DNA from: Pseudomonas sp. VD-NE ins
GTDB taxonomy: Bacteria > Pseudomonadota > Gammaproteobacteria > Pseudomonadales > Pseudomonadaceae
DNA length: 64,000 nt
Reading direction: 5' to 3'
Assembly (NCBI RefSeq): GCF_031882575.1
Contig: NZ_CP134772.1
Span: forward strand, 4,706,501 to 4,770,500
How positions within the stretch are numbered: the first letter of the stretch is position 1; every line of letters starts with the position of its first letter. The notes under the pieces were generated by a model. It searched no databases. It was not told where the DNA came from and worked only from the letters and a program-made list of their open reading frames with translations. Made by a program: the position numbers and the translations under genes. Of this stretch, positions 7,948-17,687 are shown piece after piece.

Positions 7948-10599
7948 TCAGGCTTCATTGTCCATTCCCGGCTGTGTCTGCAACGGCAAGTGCAAGGTGA
8001 TGCAAGTGCCGCGTCCGTCGATGCCGTCGGCGACACTGATGCGACCGCCGTGCGCACCGACCATGCCCTGACAGATCGCCAGGCCAAGACCGGTGCCCTG
8101 CCCCCCGCGATCTCCCCGGGCAGCGGTGTAGAACATGTCGAAAATCTTCGCCCGTTCCTCTTCGGGAATCCCCGGCCCTTCGTCGCTGACCGAGAAGAAA
8201 ATCTCTTGATCATCCGCGCCTGCGTTCAGTTGCAGTCGACCGTGAGCTGGCGAAAAGCGCGCTGCGTTTTCCATCACATTGACCAATGCCTGTTCGATCA
8301 ACGCGGCATGGACGAACAACAACGGCAACTCGCCCGGCACGTCGGTGCTGACCTGCAACGGCGCGAGCACCGCGCGCAGGCGATTGAGCGAACTGCCGAC
8401 GATGTCGGCGGGCGACACCCAGTCCCGCGCCAGCTTCAGCGCGCCGTGACCGAGGCGGGTCATGTCGAGCAGATTCTGGATGTAGCGATCAAGACGCTCG
8501 GCTTCATCGCGGGTGCCTTCGAGCAGTTCACGGCGATCCTCCAGCGGGATCGCTTCGCCGAGGGCCAACAGGCTGTCGATGCTGCCGCGCATGGCGGTCA
8601 GCGGCGTGCGCAAGTCATGGGACACGGAGGCCAGCAAGGCACTGCGCAGTTGTTCGGTTTCGCCATGCAGGCGCGCGGCTTCCAGATCATCGGCCAACTG
8701 CGCGCGCGCCAGCGCTTGCGCCAACGGCTGACTCAACGCGGTGAGCAAACGACGGCGCTGGCCACTCAAAGTCTGGCCCTCTTTCGCACAGACCCCGAGC
8801 AGCGCCAGCGGCCCGTCCTCGACCGACAGCGGCCACCACCACCAACGCCCGAACGGCAATGTGCCGGTGCCCATGCCCGCCGGTTGATCGTGTTGCCAGG
8901 CCCAGTCGGCGGCGGCGCGTTCGGACTCGGTAAACTCCAGCGGCCCGCCGGTCTCGACTTTCCAGCCGCCCTGGCCGTCGCGGTTGAGCAGACACAGCTG
9001 CAGATCGCTCCAGCCATTGAGGTGTTGCGCGGCGGCGCTGACCACCGCTTGGCGATCGGTCGCGGCGGTGAGTTTGCGCGACAGGTCGAGCAGTTCGGTG
9101 GTCTCTTCCTGGGTATCGCGCAGGGCCTGCAATTGCCGACGCTGACGCGCCGCGAGGTTACCCGTGAGCGCCGCCATCAGCAGGAAAAACAGCAAGGTCA
9201 GTACGTCTTCTTCGCGCTGAATGCTGAAAGAAAAATTCGGCGGGATGAACAAAAAGTCGTAAGTCAGAAACGACAACGCCGCACAGGCCAGCGCCGGGCC
9301 GAGGCTGCTGCGTACCGCCACCAACAACACCGCCGCGAGAAACACCAGTGAGATGTTCGGCAGCGGCAACACGCTCGACACCGCCCACGCCAAGGCACTG
9401 GCCAACACCGTGGCGACCAGCGCCAGCGCATAATCGAACCACACCAGCGTCAGCGGGTTTCGTTGGCGCGGTTGATGCTGTTGCTCATCGCTGTCGAGGA
9501 CGTTGATTTCCAGACCGTGGGCCTGCCGCAGAAGGCGCGCCGCGAGCCCGCCACCGAACAGACGACGGCGCAGACGCGGTCGGGATTGACCGACCAACAC
9601 CAGACTCGCGCGGCGTTCAGCGGCGTGCTGGATCAGGGTTTTCGCCACCTCACCGGCGCGCAGCAACACCACTTCACCGCCGAGGCGCTCGGCCAGTTGC
9701 TGAGCGCTTTGCAGACGCAGACGCGATTGTTCGTCGCGTACGCTGCCGTTGTCGACATGCACCAGACTCCACGGCAAATGCCGCCGCTGCGCGACACGAC
9801 TGGCGTGGCGCACGAGGCGTTCGGCCTGCGCATCGCCATCGACGCCGACCAGCAATCGCCCACGTACCGCCGGGGCGGCCTGACCGAGTTGGCGATAGCC
9901 TTGGGCAAGGTCGTTATCGACCTGCGCGGCGGCGGTTTGCATCGCCAATTCACGCAACGCGGTGAGGTTGGTCTGGGTGAAAAACGCATCGATCGCCGCC
10001 CGCGCCTGCTCGGGCACGTAGACCTTGCCTTCGCGCAGACGCTCGAGCAATTCGCGCGGCGGCAGGTCGATCAACAGCAGTTCGTAGGCTTCTTGCAGCA
10101 CCCAGTCCGGCAGGGTTTCGCGCACTTGCACACCGGTGATGCCGCGCACCTGATCGTTGAGGCTTTCGAGGTGCTGGACATTGACCGTGGTGAACACGTC
10201 GATGCCGGCGGCGAGCAGTTCCTGAATGTCTTGCCAGCGCTTGGTGTGACGGCTGCCGGGGGCGTTGCTGTGGGCCAGTTCATCGACCAGCACAAGCTTG
10301 GGCCTGGCCGCGAGAATGCCGTCGAGGTCCATTTCTTCGAGCATCACGCCACGGTATTCCGAGCGCACCAGCGGCTGCTGCGGCAAGCCGCCGAGCAGCG
10401 CTTCGGTTTCGGCGCGGCCGTGGGTTTCGACTACCCCGGCGAGGACTTTCACGCCCTGACGCAGTTGCGTATGCGCGGCCTGAAGCATGGCGTAGGTCTT
10501 GCCGACACCGGGGGCGGCGCCGAGGAAAACCTTGAGGCGGCCACGGCCGTCTCGGGGCAGGTCTGCTAACAGTGCGTCGGCGCGGCCGGAGTCGCTCAT
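7948..10599 (-). CDS. kdpD: KdpD, potassium sensor histidine kinase
   Basis: An 883-residue membrane kinase. Domains in order: an N-terminal KdpD domain with Walker A motif GAAPGVGKTYAML; a universal-stress-protein-like domain in the region LLVGVDGDAQAERLV to LVLVGQSRPR; four closely packed membrane segments (about residues 400-500); a GAF-like region; the dimerisation/phosphoacceptor helix with SVSHDLRTPLTAM; and the ATPase domain with ENAARFSPAHG and GTGLGLAICQGM. The frame extends upstream into a REPIN, so MSDSGRAD at 10599 is taken as the start. It senses K+ limitation and controls KdpE phosphorylation. Confidence 0.96.
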   Translation of the reverse strand: MSDSGRADALLADLPRDGRGRLKVFLGAAPGVGKTYAMLQAAHTQLRQGVKVLAGVVETHGRAETEALLGGLPQQPLVRSEYRGVMLEEMDLDGILAARPKLVLVDELAHSNAPGSRHTKRWQDIQELLAAGIDVFTTVNVQHLESLNDQVRGITGVQVRETLPDWVLQEAYELLLIDLPPRELLERLREGKVYVPEQARAAIDAFFTQTNLTALRELAMQTAAAQVDNDLAQGYRQLGQAAPAVRGRLLVGVDGDAQAERLVRHASRVAQRRHLPWSLVHVDNGSVRDEQSRLRLQSAQQLAERLGGEVVLLRAGEVAKTLIQHAAERRASLVLVGQSRPRLRRRLFGGGLAARLLRQAHGLEINVLDSDEQQHQPRQRNPLTLVWFDYALALVATVLASALAWAVSSVLPLPNISLVFLAAVLLVAVRSSLGPALACAALSFLTYDFLFIPPNFSFSIQREEDVLTLLFFLLMAALTGNLAARQRRQLQALRDTQEETTELLDLSRKLTAATDRQAVVSAAAQHLNGWSDLQLCLLNRDGQGGWKVETGGPLEFTESERAAADWAWQHDQPAGMGTGTLPFGRWWWWPLSVEDGPLALLGVCAKEGQTLSGQRRRLLTALSQPLAQALARAQLADDLEAARLHGETEQLRSALLASVSHDLRTPLTAMRGSIDSLLALGEAIPLEDRRELLEGTRDEAERLDRYIQNLLDMTRLGHGALKLARDWVSPADIVGSSLNRLRAVLAPLQVSTDVPGELPLLFVHAALIEQALVNVMENAARFSPAHGRLQLNAGADDQEIFFSVSDEGPGIPEEERAKIFDMFYTAARGDRGGQGTGLGLAICQGMVGAHGGRISVADGIDGRGTCITLHLPLQTQPGMDNEA

Positions 10600-10648
10600 G
10601 CTTGATGTTCTCTCTTCCTGATAGTTATGCGGTGTTCTTTCGGCCCTC

Positions 10649-10713
10649 TTCGCGAGCAGGCTCGCTCCCACATTTGGAACGCATATCCCTGTGGGAGCGA
10701 GCCTGCTCGCGAA
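10649..10713. repeat. REPIN (GAGCGAGC class) between kdpC and kdpD
   Basis: Inverted REP pair with the GAGCGAGCCTGCTCGC core and a short, roughly 20-base spacer. It sits inside the presumed kdp transcript, after kdpC and ahead of kdpD. It could reduce read-through from the structural genes into the regulatory pair, or protect the upstream mRNA from decay; neither can be shown here. Confidence 0.9.
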
Positions 10714-10729
10714 TGGCCGCGCCACCGAT

Positions 10730-11275
10730 CTACAGTTTTTCCAGTGCCATGTTCAGCGCCAGCACATTCACCACCGGCGGCCCCACCAGCGGCTGTTCGA
10801 TGTGCGCATCGAGCAGTTGCTGCACAGTCGATACCGGCAGATTTCGCGCCGCTGCGACACGCGCCAGTTGATAGGCAATTGCCGCCGGTGGCAAGTGTGG
10901 ATCGAGACCGCTGCCGGAGGTAGTCAGCAAGGCCAATGGCACCGGACCCTGACCGGGCACCTGCAATTTATTGGCATCATCGATCACCCGCGTGGCGAGT
11001 GCCGGATTGCTCGGTGCCAGGTTGCTGGCGCTGCTGGAAACGGTCGCAAACGCACCGGCGGATGGCCGTGGGTGGAACCAGGCATCGCCGACAAAATCCT
11101 GGGCGATCAACGACGAGCCACGGACCTTGCCGTCGGCGTCGTGCACCAGGCTGCCGTTGGCTTGCGCGGGGAATGCGACTTGGGCGACACCGGTTACCAC
11201 CAGTGGATAGGCGACGCCGGTGATCAGGGTCATCAGCACCAGCAGGCTAAGGGCGGGACGTATCATTGCGGACAT
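10730..11275 (-). CDS. kdpC: KdpC, potassium-transporting ATPase subunit C
   Basis: A 181-residue protein with one N-terminal membrane helix ([19 protein letters not shown]) and a periplasmic C-terminal domain, as in other KdpC proteins. The typical GSSLIAQDF and WFHPRPSA motifs follow, and the C-terminus has [13 protein letters not shown]. KdpC is the single-span subunit that promotes assembly and K+ affinity of the KdpFABC pump. The frame extends upstream through repeat DNA. The ATG at 11275 was chosen because GAGGA precedes it and it starts just before the membrane helix. kdpB ends 340 bases upstream, an unusually wide gap for this operon. Confidence 0.95.
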   Translation of the reverse strand: MSAMIRPALSLLVLMTLITGVAYPLVVTGVAQVAFPAQANGSLVHDADGKVRGSSLIAQDFVGDAWFHPRPSAGAFATVSSSASNLAPSNPALATRVIDDANKLQVPGQGPVPLALLTTSGSGLDPHLPPAAIAYQLARVAAARNLPVSTVQQLLDAHIEQPLVGPPVVNVLALNMALEKL

Positions 11276-11330
11276 TGCAAAATCCTCGAATTCGTTGGGC
11301 AAACTTTGGTGGGGTGTCAGGGGGATCTTT

Positions 11331-11603
11331 TCCCCCTCACCCCAGCCCTCTCCCCCAAGGGGCGAGGGGGAAAGGGAGCCGACTTGTATGCTTTTCAAAA
11401 CCTGAGTTCGGCTCGATATCTCAAATCGGTGTAACTCACGCAACCACCTCAATCAGTCCGCTCGCTATAAGTGCGCGAGGGAAAGGGAGCCGATTTCTGT
11501 GCTTTTCAAAATCTGAGTTCGGCTCGGTATCTCAAGTCGATGTACCTCTGATAAACCACTCGGTCAGTCCCCTCTCCCTCTGGGAGAGGGTTAGGGTGAG
11601 GGG
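11331..11603. repeat. MITE-like composite repeat between kdpB and kdpC
   Basis: This fills most of the 340-base gap between kdpB and kdpC. The outer ends form inverted repeats: CCCCTCACCCCAGCCCTCTC on the left, and on the right the complement GGGAGAGGGTTAGGGTGAGG, matching at 20 of 22 positions. Between them is a tandem duplication of about 113 bases (11363-11475 and 11476-11590). The best-kept part is a 73-75-base core sharing AAAGGGAGCCGA, GCTTTTCAAAA, TGAGTTCGGCTCG and ATCTCAA. CTTTT occurs directly outside each end and could be a target duplication. No coding frame explains it. Confidence 0.75.
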
Positions 11604-11615
11604 CTTTTTTCAGCC

Positions 11616-13673
11616 TCACACCAGATGCAGCGCCGTGAGCAACATGTCGATCGCCTTGATCCCCACGAACGGCACCAGAATCCCGCCCAATCCATAGATC
11701 AACAGATTGCGCCGCAGCAACGCCGCCGCACTCGCCGCCTGCACGCGCACACCACGCAGCGCCAGCGGAATCAGCACAACGATGATCAAGGCGTTGAACA
11801 CAATCGCCGAGAGAATCGCGCTCTGCGGACTGGTCAACTGCATGATGTTCAGCACACCCAGTTGCGGATAAATCGAAGCGAACAGCGCCGGCAGAATCGC
11901 GAAGTATTTGGCCACGTCGTTGGCGATGGAAAAGGTCGTCAGCGCACCACGGGTCACCAGCAATTCCTTGCCGATCTGTACCACGTCGAGCAGCTTGGTC
12001 GGGTCGCTGTCGAGGTCGACCATGTTCGCCGCTTCGCGGGCAGCCTGGGTGCCGTCGTTCATCGCCATGCCGACGTCAGCCTGAGCCAGTGCCGGGGCAT
12101 CGTTGGCGCCGTCGCCGCACATCGCGACCAGGCGACCGTCGTTCTGCTCGTGACGGATACGCGCGAGTTTTTTCTCCGGGGTGGCTTCGGCGAGAACGTC
12201 ATCGACGCCTGCTTCAGCGGCGATGGCAGCGGCAGTCAGCGGGTTGTCGCCGGTGACCATCACCGTGCGGATCCCGAGTTTACGCAGCTCGGCAAAGCGC
12301 TCGCGAATGCCCGGTTTGACCACGTCCTTGAGGTGGATCGCGCCGAGCAGTTTGCCGTCGGCACAGACCAGCAGCGGGGTGCCGCCGCTCTGGGCAATCT
12401 TGTCGATTTCCCGCGACAGGGCCGGCGCCAGATCCGAACGTTTCTGGCCGAGGAAACTCAGCAGCGAATCCACCGCGCCTTTGCGGTAGACACGACCCTG
12501 ATAGTCGACACCGGACAAACGGGTTTCAGCGCTGAACGGCACAGCGATCAAGGTTTCCAACGCCGGCTCAGGCTGCGGATGCAGACCGCGCAGGTACTCG
12601 ACGATGGATTTACCTTCAGCGGTTTCGTCGGCCAGCGAAGCGAACAACGCGCCTTCGGCCAGCTCACGACCACTCACACCCGGCGCTGCATACACCGCGC
12701 TGCAACGACGGTTGCCGAAAGTAATGGTGCCGGTCTTGTCCAGCAACAGCACATGCACGTCACCTGCCGCTTCCACCGCGCGCCCAGACTTGGCGATCAC
12801 ATTGAGGCGCACCAGACGATCCATCCCGGCGATACCGATCGCCGACAACAGACCGCCAATGGTGGTCGGGATCAGCGTAACCAGCAGCGCCACCAGAAAC
12901 ACCAGCGGCAGGCTGCCATTGGCGAAACGGGCGAACGGTTGCAGGGTCACGACCACCAGCAGAAAGATCAGGGTCAGACCGATCAGCAGGATATCCAGCG
13001 CCACTTCGTTCGGGGTCTTCTGGCGTTTGGCGCCTTCGACCAGGGCGATCATGCGGTCGAGGGTCGACTCACCGGGATTGACGGTGATCTTCACCAGCAA
13101 CCAGTCGGAGACCAGACGGGTGTTACCGGTGACGGCCGAACGATCGCCGCCGGACTCACGAATCACCGGCGCCGATTCACCGGTGATCGCCGCTTCGTTG
13201 ACCGCCGCGATGCCTTCGATGACTTCGCCGTCACCGGGGATCATCTCCCCGGCTTCGACGCGCACCACATCGCCCTTGCGCAGGCTAGCGGCTGGCACCA
13301 CTTGAAAGCTGCCATTGGCCTGTTTGCGCCGTGCGCTGAGGCCTTCGCTGCCGGCCTTGAGGCTGTCGGCGCGGGCCTTGCCGCGACCTTCGGCCAAGGC
13401 TTCGGCGAAGTTGGCGAACAGCACGGTGAACCACAGCCACAGGGCGATTTGCGCGGCGACGAAAGTCGGCACGTCGGCATCGGGAATGAAGCACAGCACG
13501 GTGGTGAAAATCGCCGTCAGCTCAACCACCAGCATCACCGGCGAACGCTTCAGTTGCCGTGGGTCGAGCTTGACGAAGGCTTGCACCAGCGCCGGCCGCC
13601 ACAGGGCCGAGATCGCGGTTTTCGCTTGTTCCGGCGCCTTGACGGCGGCGGGTTTGATTGCGGGCATATTCAT
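11616..13673 (-). CDS. kdpB: KdpB, potassium-transporting P-type ATPase subunit B
   Basis: A 685-residue P-type ATPase, the catalytic subunit of KdpFABC. The actuator motif is ITGESAPV, the phosphorylation site is [11 protein letters not shown], and the hinge aspartates are in [12 protein letters not shown]. Hydrophobic helices lie near the N-terminus (about residues 35-85), at about 220-280 and in the C-terminal third. ATP hydrolysis drives K+ uptake through KdpA. Two ATGs (13676 and 13673) follow an AGGAG; the second, 7 bases away, is preferred. kdpA ends 24 bases upstream. The length is normal. Confidence 0.97.
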   Translation of the reverse strand: MNMPAIKPAAVKAPEQAKTAISALWRPALVQAFVKLDPRQLKRSPVMLVVELTAIFTTVLCFIPDADVPTFVAAQIALWLWFTVLFANFAEALAEGRGKARADSLKAGSEGLSARRKQANGSFQVVPAASLRKGDVVRVEAGEMIPGDGEVIEGIAAVNEAAITGESAPVIRESGGDRSAVTGNTRLVSDWLLVKITVNPGESTLDRMIALVEGAKRQKTPNEVALDILLIGLTLIFLLVVVTLQPFARFANGSLPLVFLVALLVTLIPTTIGGLLSAIGIAGMDRLVRLNVIAKSGRAVEAAGDVHVLLLDKTGTITFGNRRCSAVYAAPGVSGRELAEGALFASLADETAEGKSIVEYLRGLHPQPEPALETLIAVPFSAETRLSGVDYQGRVYRKGAVDSLLSFLGQKRSDLAPALSREIDKIAQSGGTPLLVCADGKLLGAIHLKDVVKPGIRERFAELRKLGIRTVMVTGDNPLTAAAIAAEAGVDDVLAEATPEKKLARIRHEQNDGRLVAMCGDGANDAPALAQADVGMAMNDGTQAAREAANMVDLDSDPTKLLDVVQIGKELLVTRGALTTFSIANDVAKYFAILPALFASIYPQLGVLNIMQLTSPQSAILSAIVFNALIIVVLIPLALRGVRVQAASAAALLRRNLLIYGLGGILVPFVGIKAIDMLLTALHLV

Positions 13674-13697
13674 CATCCAGCTCCTAAAATGAAAGGC

Positions 13698-15392
13698 TTA
13701 GAAGCCCATGCTCAGGTGTTCCGCGATTGGGCCGAGCGCCAGGGTTGGCAGGAAGGTCAGGCCGCCCACCAGCAAAATGGTTACGGTCAACAGGGTCACG
13801 AACAGCGGGCCATGGGTCGGGAAACTGTTCTGCCCGATCGGCGCGGTTTTCTTCATCGCCAGGCTGCCGGCCAGTGCCAGTACCGGGAGGATGTAACCAA
13901 AGCGCCCGATCAACATGCCCAGGCCCAGCATCAGATTGTGGAACGGTGTGTTGGCGCTCAGGCCACCGAACGCCGAACCGTTGTTGGCACTGGCAGAGGT
14001 GTAGGCGTAGAGCAACTGGCTGAACCCATGCGGGCCGGGGTTGCTGATGGTCGCTGCAGCACTGGGAACCGCTGCGGCAATCGCACCGAGCACCAGCACG
14101 CCCACCGGCATGACCAGCAAGGTCACCACCAGCAATTGCACTTCCCGCGCCTGCAGTTTCTTGCCGAGGTATTCCGGCGTACGGCCAATCATCAGACCGG
14201 CGAGAAACACCGCGATCAGCACGTTGAGCAACATGCCGTAGAGCCCGGCACCGACGCCGCCGAAGATCACTTCGCCGACCATCATGTTGACCAGTGCGAC
14301 CATGCCGCTGAGCGGGTTGAGGCTGTCATGCATGGCGTTGACCGAACCGTTCGAGGCCGCCGTCGTCGTCACCGACCACAGCACCGTGGCGGTGGTGCCG
14401 AAGCGCGCTTCCTTGCCTTCCAGCGGCGCGGTCTGTTCAACCGCAGCGTTGTTCAGCGTCGGGTTCGGTTGGTATTCAGCCCACAGCGAGGTCGCGCCGC
14501 CGATCAGGAACAGCGCCAGCATGCAGGCGATGATCGCGCGACTCTGACGCAGGTCCTTGACGTAGTGGCCGAAGGTGAACACCAGCGCCACCGGGATCAG
14601 AATGATCGAAGCGACTTCAAACAAGTTGCTCCACGCGGTCGGGTTCTCGAACGGATGCGCCGAGTTGACGCCGAAGAAGCCACCGCCATTGGTGCCCAGT
14701 TGCTTGATCGCGATTTGACTGGCCGCTGGGCCGAGCGGGATCACTTGATCGACACCCTGCATCGTCACCGCATTCACATATTGCGCGAAGGTTTGCGGCA
14801 CGCCCTGCCAGACCAGATACAACGCCAGCAACAGGCACAGCGGCAACAGGCCGTAGAGGGTGGCGCGGGTCATGTCGACCCAGAAGTTGCCGAGGGTTTT
14901 CGTCGATTTACGGCCGATGCCACGGCACAACGCAACCAGCACGGCGAGGCCGGTGGCGGCGCTGACGAAGTTCTGCACGGTGAGGCCGACCATCTGGCTC
15001 AGGTAGCTGAGGGTCGCTTCACCGCTGTAGGACTGCCAGTTGGTGTTGGTCATGAAACTGACCGCGGTGTTGAACGCTTGCGTCCATTCCTGGCCCGGCA
15101 GGTTCTGCGGATTCAGCGGCAGGTGATCCTGGAACAACAGAATCGCAAACAACAGGAGGAAACCGGCGAGGTTGAATGCCAGCAGCGCCAGCGTGTACTT
15201 CTGCCAGCTCTGTTCAGCCTCGGCGTCGACACCGGCGATGCGATAGCAACCGCGCTCGACCGGGCCGAGAACCGGCGTCAGCCAGGTGCGCTGACCTTCC
15301 ATTACCTTGTAGTAAAAGCGCCCGAGGAACGGCGCCGGCAGCAAGACCAACGCAAAGAACGCGAGGATCAGCCAATAGTCATAACTGTGCAT
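13698..15392 (-). CDS. kdpA: KdpA, potassium-transporting ATPase subunit A (K+ channel-like)
   Basis: A 564-residue inner-membrane protein with about ten transmembrane segments, the K+-binding and translocating subunit. Selectivity-filter-like glycine-rich loops are visible, for example SAATGLAVLVA, GTNGGGFFGVNSAHPFENP and SANNGSAFGGL. The frame extends upstream, but MHSYDYWLILAFFALVLLPAP at 15392 is the standard start, with GGAG in the 10 bases before it. It is translated eight bases after kdpF. Confidence 0.97.
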   Translation of the reverse strand: MHSYDYWLILAFFALVLLPAPFLGRFYYKVMEGQRTWLTPVLGPVERGCYRIAGVDAEAEQSWQKYTLALLAFNLAGFLLLFAILLFQDHLPLNPQNLPGQEWTQAFNTAVSFMTNTNWQSYSGEATLSYLSQMVGLTVQNFVSAATGLAVLVALCRGIGRKSTKTLGNFWVDMTRATLYGLLPLCLLLALYLVWQGVPQTFAQYVNAVTMQGVDQVIPLGPAASQIAIKQLGTNGGGFFGVNSAHPFENPTAWSNLFEVASIILIPVALVFTFGHYVKDLRQSRAIIACMLALFLIGGATSLWAEYQPNPTLNNAAVEQTAPLEGKEARFGTTATVLWSVTTTAASNGSVNAMHDSLNPLSGMVALVNMMVGEVIFGGVGAGLYGMLLNVLIAVFLAGLMIGRTPEYLGKKLQAREVQLLVVTLLVMPVGVLVLGAIAAAVPSAAATISNPGPHGFSQLLYAYTSASANNGSAFGGLSANTPFHNLMLGLGMLIGRFGYILPVLALAGSLAMKKTAPIGQNSFPTHGPLFVTLLTVTILLVGGLTFLPTLALGPIAEHLSMGF

Positions 15393-15400
15393 AGCCGCTC

Positions 15401-15490
15401 CTAGTTCCGATCCGCGCGCAACAGCGCAACCAACAGATAAATGAACAGCCCCACTGCCAATAGCAGTGACACCCCGTCCAGAACGCTCAT
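15401..15490 (-). CDS. kdpF: KdpF, small membrane subunit of the Kdp pump
   Basis: A 29-residue single-span peptide, too short for usual ORF limits: MSVLDGVSLLLAVGLFIYLL, then VALLRADRN. One hydrophobic helix followed by a short basic tail is the KdpF pattern. It lies immediately upstream of kdpA in the same orientation, with a GGAG about 8 bases before its ATG. KdpF stabilises the KdpABC complex in E. coli. Position, size and composition together make the call firm. Confidence 0.93.
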   Translation of the reverse strand: MSVLDGVSLLLAVGLFIYLLVALLRADRN

Positions 15491-15640
15491 GGAAGATCTC
15501 CGTGTTACGGCGTATTGCCGCGTGTGGAGGCATTGTCGGAAAGGAGGCTGTAAAGGAACGAGAGCGAGGGTGCTGGCTGTGCATAAAGAAAGCGTAAAGA
15601 GTGGGTTTATGCAGGCGTTACAGCAGGTTTTTACGCCGTC
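15491..15640 (-). promoter_or_regulatory. Probable kdpFABC control region
   Basis: This non-coding stretch precedes kdpF. Read on the minus strand it contains CTCTTTACGCTTTCTTTATG (15582-15601) and, closer to kdpF, CCTTTACAGCC. The T-rich repeated TTTA-type motifs suit a KdpE-type operator, but I cannot fix -35 and -10 boxes. The rest of the 398-base gap up to the permease gene holds a REPIN (15653-15718) and about 170 bases with no feature I can name other than the probable permease promoter. Confidence 0.35.
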
Positions 15641-15652
15641 AGGCCGGGCCCT

Positions 15653-15718
15653 TTCGCGAGCAGGCTCGCTCCCACAATTTGAAATGCATTCCCCTGTGGG
15701 AGCGAGCCTGCTCGCGAA
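15653..15718. repeat. REPIN (GAGCGAGC class)
   Basis: Inverted pair with the core TTCGCGAGCAGGCTCGCTCC and its complement, with a short A/T-rich spacer of about 20 bases, between the divergent kdp and permease transcripts. Almost identical in layout to the copy at 10649, so the two probably share recent ancestry. Confidence 0.9.
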
Positions 15719-15888
15719 GACGGCATAACTGCCAGCATCGCACCCAACTGGCGCACAAAAAGCAGCTATCCCACCGCGAACATCCCCGATACGACAGCTT
15801 TCAACTCATTACGACTTGTTTCAGCGCACTGGCACGCCCACTGCAAACGCCCTCCCCGAGCTTTCCAAACCGTTCAGGGAGCAAACGC

Positions 15889-17253
15889 ATGAACACACAA
15901 CTCAAACCCACGCTGGGCACCTTGCACTTGTGGGGCATTGCCGTCGGGCTGGTGATTTCCGGGGAATACTTCGGCTGGAGTTACGGCTGGGGCGTGGCCG
16001 GGACACTGGGCTTCCTGGTGACCTCGTTCATGGTCGCGACCATGTACACCTGTTTTATCTTCAGTTTCACCGAACTCACCACGGCGATTCCCCATGCCGG
16101 CGGACCGTTTGCCTACAGCCGTCGCGCTTTCGGCGAAAAAGGTGGATTGATTGCAGGCCTGGCCACGCTGATCGAGTTCGTGTTCGCACCCCCGGCGATT
16201 GCCCTGGCGATTGGCGCGTACCTCAATGTGCAGTTTCCGGCACTCGATCCAAAACACGCAGCGGTTGGCGCCTATATCGTGTTCATGGGCCTGAACATTC
16301 TTGGCGTGAAGCTGGCGGCGACGTTCGAGCTGATTGTTTGCGTGCTGGCCGTCGCCGAGTTGCTGGTGTTCATGGGCGTCGTCGCGCCGGCGTTCAGCTT
16401 CAGCAACTTCGCCCTTAATGGCTGGGCGGGGTCGGATGTGTTTGGCGCACCGGCAATTGCCGGGATGTTCGCGGCCATTCCGTTTGCGATCTGGTTCTTC
16501 CTCGCCATCGAAGGCGCGGCGATGGCCGCCGAAGAAGCCAAGGATCCGAAGCGCACGATTCCCAAGGCCTACATCAGCGGCATCCTGACCCTGGTGTTGC
16601 TGGCGATGGGTGTGATGTTCTTTGCCGGCGGTGTCGGCGACTGGCGCACCTTGGCCAACATCAACGATCCGCTGCCGCAGGCCATGAAAACCGTGGTCGG
16701 CGACAACTCCGGCTGGCTGCACATGCTGGTGTGGATCGGCCTGTTCGGTCTGGTTGCCAGTTTCCACGGGATCATTCTCGGCTACTCGCGGCAGTTCTTC
16801 GCTCTGGCCCGCGCCGGTTACCTGCCGGTCTCGCTGGCGAAACTCTCGCGTTTCCAGACACCGCACCGCGCAATCATTGTCGGCGGCATCATCGGCATCG
16901 CCGCGATCTACAGCGACGGCCTGATCAACCTCGGTGGCATGACCCTCACCGCCGCGATGATCACCATGGCCGTGTTCGGCGCGATCGTGATGTACATCAT
17001 GAGCATGCTCAGCCTGTTCAAACTGCGTAAATCGGAACCCAATCTCGAGCGTACTTTCCGCGCGCCGTGCTATCCGTTGATTCCGCTGATCGCTTTGGTA
17101 CTGGCGGTGGTGTGTCTGGTGGCGATGGCGTGGTTCAACGCGTTGATCGGGTTGATCTTCCTCGGCTTCATGGCAGTCGGTTTCGGTTACTTCCTGCTTA
17201 CCGGACAGCTGCGTGCCGACGCGCCAGCCGATGCGATGCTGACAGGTCATTGA
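15889..17253 (+). CDS. eat: Ethanolamine permease-like APC transporter
   Basis: A 454-residue amino acid/polyamine/organocation permease with about 12 hydrophobic segments. The N-terminus LWGIAVGLVISGEYFGWSYG and the internal PHAGGPFAYSRRAFG are typical of the Eat ethanolamine permease branch. In many pseudomonads eat is next to the ethanolamine ammonia-lyase genes eutBC; those are absent here, so the substrate assignment is weaker than the family assignment. The frame extends 288 bases upstream through a REPIN; the ATG at 15889, after AGGGAGCAAACGC, starts the conserved protein. Confidence 0.82.
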   Translation: MNTQLKPTLGTLHLWGIAVGLVISGEYFGWSYGWGVAGTLGFLVTSFMVATMYTCFIFSFTELTTAIPHAGGPFAYSRRAFGEKGGLIAGLATLIEFVFAPPAIALAIGAYLNVQFPALDPKHAAVGAYIVFMGLNILGVKLAATFELIVCVLAVAELLVFMGVVAPAFSFSNFALNGWAGSDVFGAPAIAGMFAAIPFAIWFFLAIEGAAMAAEEAKDPKRTIPKAYISGILTLVLLAMGVMFFAGGVGDWRTLANINDPLPQAMKTVVGDNSGWLHMLVWIGLFGLVASFHGIILGYSRQFFALARAGYLPVSLAKLSRFQTPHRAIIVGGIIGIAAIYSDGLINLGGMTLTAAMITMAVFGAIVMYIMSMLSLFKLRKSEPNLERTFRAPCYPLIPLIALVLAVVCLVAMAWFNALIGLIFLGFMAVGFGYFLLTGQLRADAPADAMLTGH

Positions 17254-17382
17254 GGGATTTCGGGTGTACCGGGTGCAAGCGGCCTAGAATGGAACCACTG
17301 CGAAGTCACTTCGCTCAAACGTGGTATGCAGCGTCGCACGGCGAAATCCTCGCCCGTCGTCCTGCCCTTAAGGAGAGCCGTT

Positions 17383-17550
17383 ATGCCTTGGTATGCCTGG
17401 TTGATTCTGGTCGTTGCAATCGGCTCGATCGTCGGCGGATTGATGATGTTGCGCGACACCGCCAACAAGGTCGATCTGACCGATGAAGAGCGCCGACGCG
17501 TTGCCCAACGCAATGCCGAAGCGGACGCCAAAGACGCGCAGGACCGCTGA
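17383..17550 (+). CDS. DUF2897-type small membrane protein
   Basis: A 55-residue protein with one N-terminal hydrophobic helix (WYAWLILVVAIGSIVGGLMML) and a charged, helical cytoplasmic-type tail (LTDEERRRVAQRNAEADAKD). This matches the small Pseudomonas family annotated DUF2897; the function is unknown. The ATG at 17383 has a strong AAGGAGAG about 5 bases upstream, and a canonical terminator follows the stop codon, which supports a real single gene. Confidence 0.8.
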   Translation: MPWYAWLILVVAIGSIVGGLMMLRDTANKVDLTDEERRRVAQRNAEADAKDAQDR

Positions 17551-17551
17551 A

Positions 17552-17588
17552 CACAACCCCGCCTGATCGGCGGGGTTTGTGCTTTTTA
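17552..17588 (+). terminator. Rho-independent terminator after the DUF2897 gene
   Basis: Stem CACAACCCCGCC paired with GGCGGGGTTTGTG around a TGATC loop, followed by CTTTTTAT. It begins two bases after the stop codon. Confidence 0.88.
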
Positions 17589-17687
17589 TAGCCATTTGAC
17601 CTATCCGCACGCTTTTAAGAAGTAGAAGTACAGTCACCATCCAATTTTCCTTGGTTAAGATGGGGACATTGTTGCGGAGAGTTCCAA

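Noticed and set aside
7705..10569. Two long plus-strand frames opposite kdpE and kdpD.
   Set aside because: They are antisense to clear two-component genes and their sequences have no structure beyond complement effects.
11625..15404. A 1259-codon open frame on the plus strand antisense to kdpB and kdpA.
   Set aside because: It mirrors two well-supported genes with strong motifs, has low-complexity His/Gln/Arg-rich content typical of antisense frames in GC-rich DNA, and has no ribosome site or domain.
15874..17250. A 458-codon minus-strand frame opposite the permease.
   Set aside because: His/Gln/Arg-rich shadow of a membrane protein gene; the plus-strand permease explains the region.
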